A stretch of 64,000 nt of DNA from Ruminococcus sp. Lineage in GTDB: Bacteria > Bacillota > Clostridia > Oscillospirales > Ruminococcaceae. This document shows, piece after piece, positions 63,731 to 64,000 of this stretch; the stretch's first letter is position 1; each line of letters begins with the position of its first letter. The DNA is taken from the NCBI GenBank assembly GCA_017558505.1, contig JAFYUM010000030.1, forward strand, positions 1 through 64,000. The letters run 5' to 3'. A program made the position numbers and the translations under genes. The notes below the pieces were generated by a model. That model made no database searches, had not been told where the DNA came from, and worked only from the letters and a program-made list of their open reading frames with translations.

Positions 63731-64000
63731 TCAATTGCGGATTTCCGCACCAAAGGGTAAAAGTGCAAGTTTAGCAAGCTTGAAGAACTGCATTCCAAAA
63801 GGTATACCAATTATTGTAATGCACATTATAACACCAAAAGTACAGAACTCCAATGCAAGCTCCAATCCGCCGAATACAAGCCACAGCACATTTAGTAAAA
63901 GTGAAACAGCACCTCCGCTGTATTCAATATTTTTGCCAAAGGGCATAAAAGAAAGTCCCGCAAGCTTAAAACACTGTATTCCAACGGGAATTCCCACAAT
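63731..64000 (-). CDS. YccF-domain membrane protein (N-terminus beyond window)
   Basis: The visible 89 residues show the repeated YccF pattern IVGIPVGIQCFKLAGLSFMPFG and IIGIPFGMQFFKLAKLALLPFG around a membrane segment. The frame is open at the right edge, so the N-terminal part is missing. YccF proteins are small inner-membrane proteins without a firm role. Confidence 0.85.
   Translation of the reverse strand: MVGIPVGIQCFKLAGLSFMPFGKNIEYSGGAVSLLLNVLWLVFGGLELALEFCTFGVIMCITIIGIPFGMQFFKLAKLALLPFGAEIRN

Noticed and set aside
1..64000. CRISPR arrays, tRNA and rRNA genes
   Set aside because: No regularly spaced repeats with unique spacers and no tRNA-like cloverleaf or rRNA segment were noticed in the gaps; a tRNAscan or Infernal run would settle this.

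Overview
The window looks like a chromosomal segment of a cellulolytic rumen or gut Ruminococcus, most like R. flavefaciens. Two secreted GH9 cellulases end in dockerins of the R. flavefaciens kind (GDANCDGxVTIADAAAxFQAIGN, with SEQGAxNADV in the second half), and a third dockerin sits on a transglutaminase-like protein. The gene orders (zapA-U32-dut-mreBCD-PBP2; yicC-remA-gmk-rpoZ-priA-def-fmt-rsmB-rlmN-stp-prkC-rsgA-thiN; cmk-plsC-ispH/S1) are those of Clostridia. The base composition is AT-leaning and the promoters are standard sigma-A with 17-bp spacers. Genus and species are inferred; no rRNA is present.

Layout. 1-11,311 (minus): a three-gene transcription unit made of a small coiled-coil protein, a signal peptidase I and a giant surface protein of more than 3,470 residues. 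The giant protein has an N-terminal membrane segment, a choice-of-anchor-A-like adhesin head, a long run of Ig-like modules, Cna_B modules and a complete GH9 cellulase domain, and it runs off the left edge inside a Thr-rich linker. 11.7-14.4 kb (plus): a zinc-ribbon membrane protein, a probable structured RNA, and a degenerate ROK regulator. 14.4-15.1 kb: terminator, a 158-bp MITE-like element, a palindromic repeat and a truncated PARG-like gene. 15.1-21.1 kb (minus): PspA with a tiny membrane protein, a membrane protein with repeated PVLDD motifs, a dockerin transglutaminase, purA, a GNAT acetyltransferase and spoVG.

21.4-30.7 kb (plus): murC, zapA, a U32 protease, dut, a DUF4321 protein, mreB, mreC, mreD and PBP2, a cell-wall and shape block. 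30.9-34.4 kb: VanZ-like protein, an unrecognised membrane protein, xylulokinase. 34.5-35.85 kb: a compact unit in which one RepA/KaiC-like ATPase gene lies between near-identical 80-bp inverted repeats that contain tandem 19-bp iteron-like repeats. This looks like an undescribed small mobile or replicative element. 35.9-37.6 kb (plus): an M23 (SpoIIQ-like) protein and a TtcA-like sulfurtransferase. 37.7-51.2 kb (minus): one long housekeeping operon covering nucleotide, translation-maturation and Ser/Thr signalling genes, starting from a clear promoter upstream of yicC.

51.3-57.2 kb (minus): two dockerin GH9 cellulases (CBM4-Ig-GH9-Doc and GH9-CBM3c-Doc). They have separate promoters and terminators; the first has a well-formed 5'-leader hairpin and the second an operator-like inverted repeat. 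57.3-59.9 kb: two paralogous zinc-ribbon membrane proteins. 59.9-64 kb (minus): ispH fused to S1 domains, plsC, cmk, a CmpB-like membrane protein and a partial yccF.

The three cellulases suggest two ways of holding enzyme near the cell: dockerin enzymes that dock onto a cellulosome, and a giant adhesin-like protein that carries its own GH9 domain and does not need a dockerin in the part seen. The most unusual items are the giant GH9 adhesin, the inverted-repeat-flanked ATPase element, the structured RNA before the ROK gene, and the leader structures of the cellulase genes.
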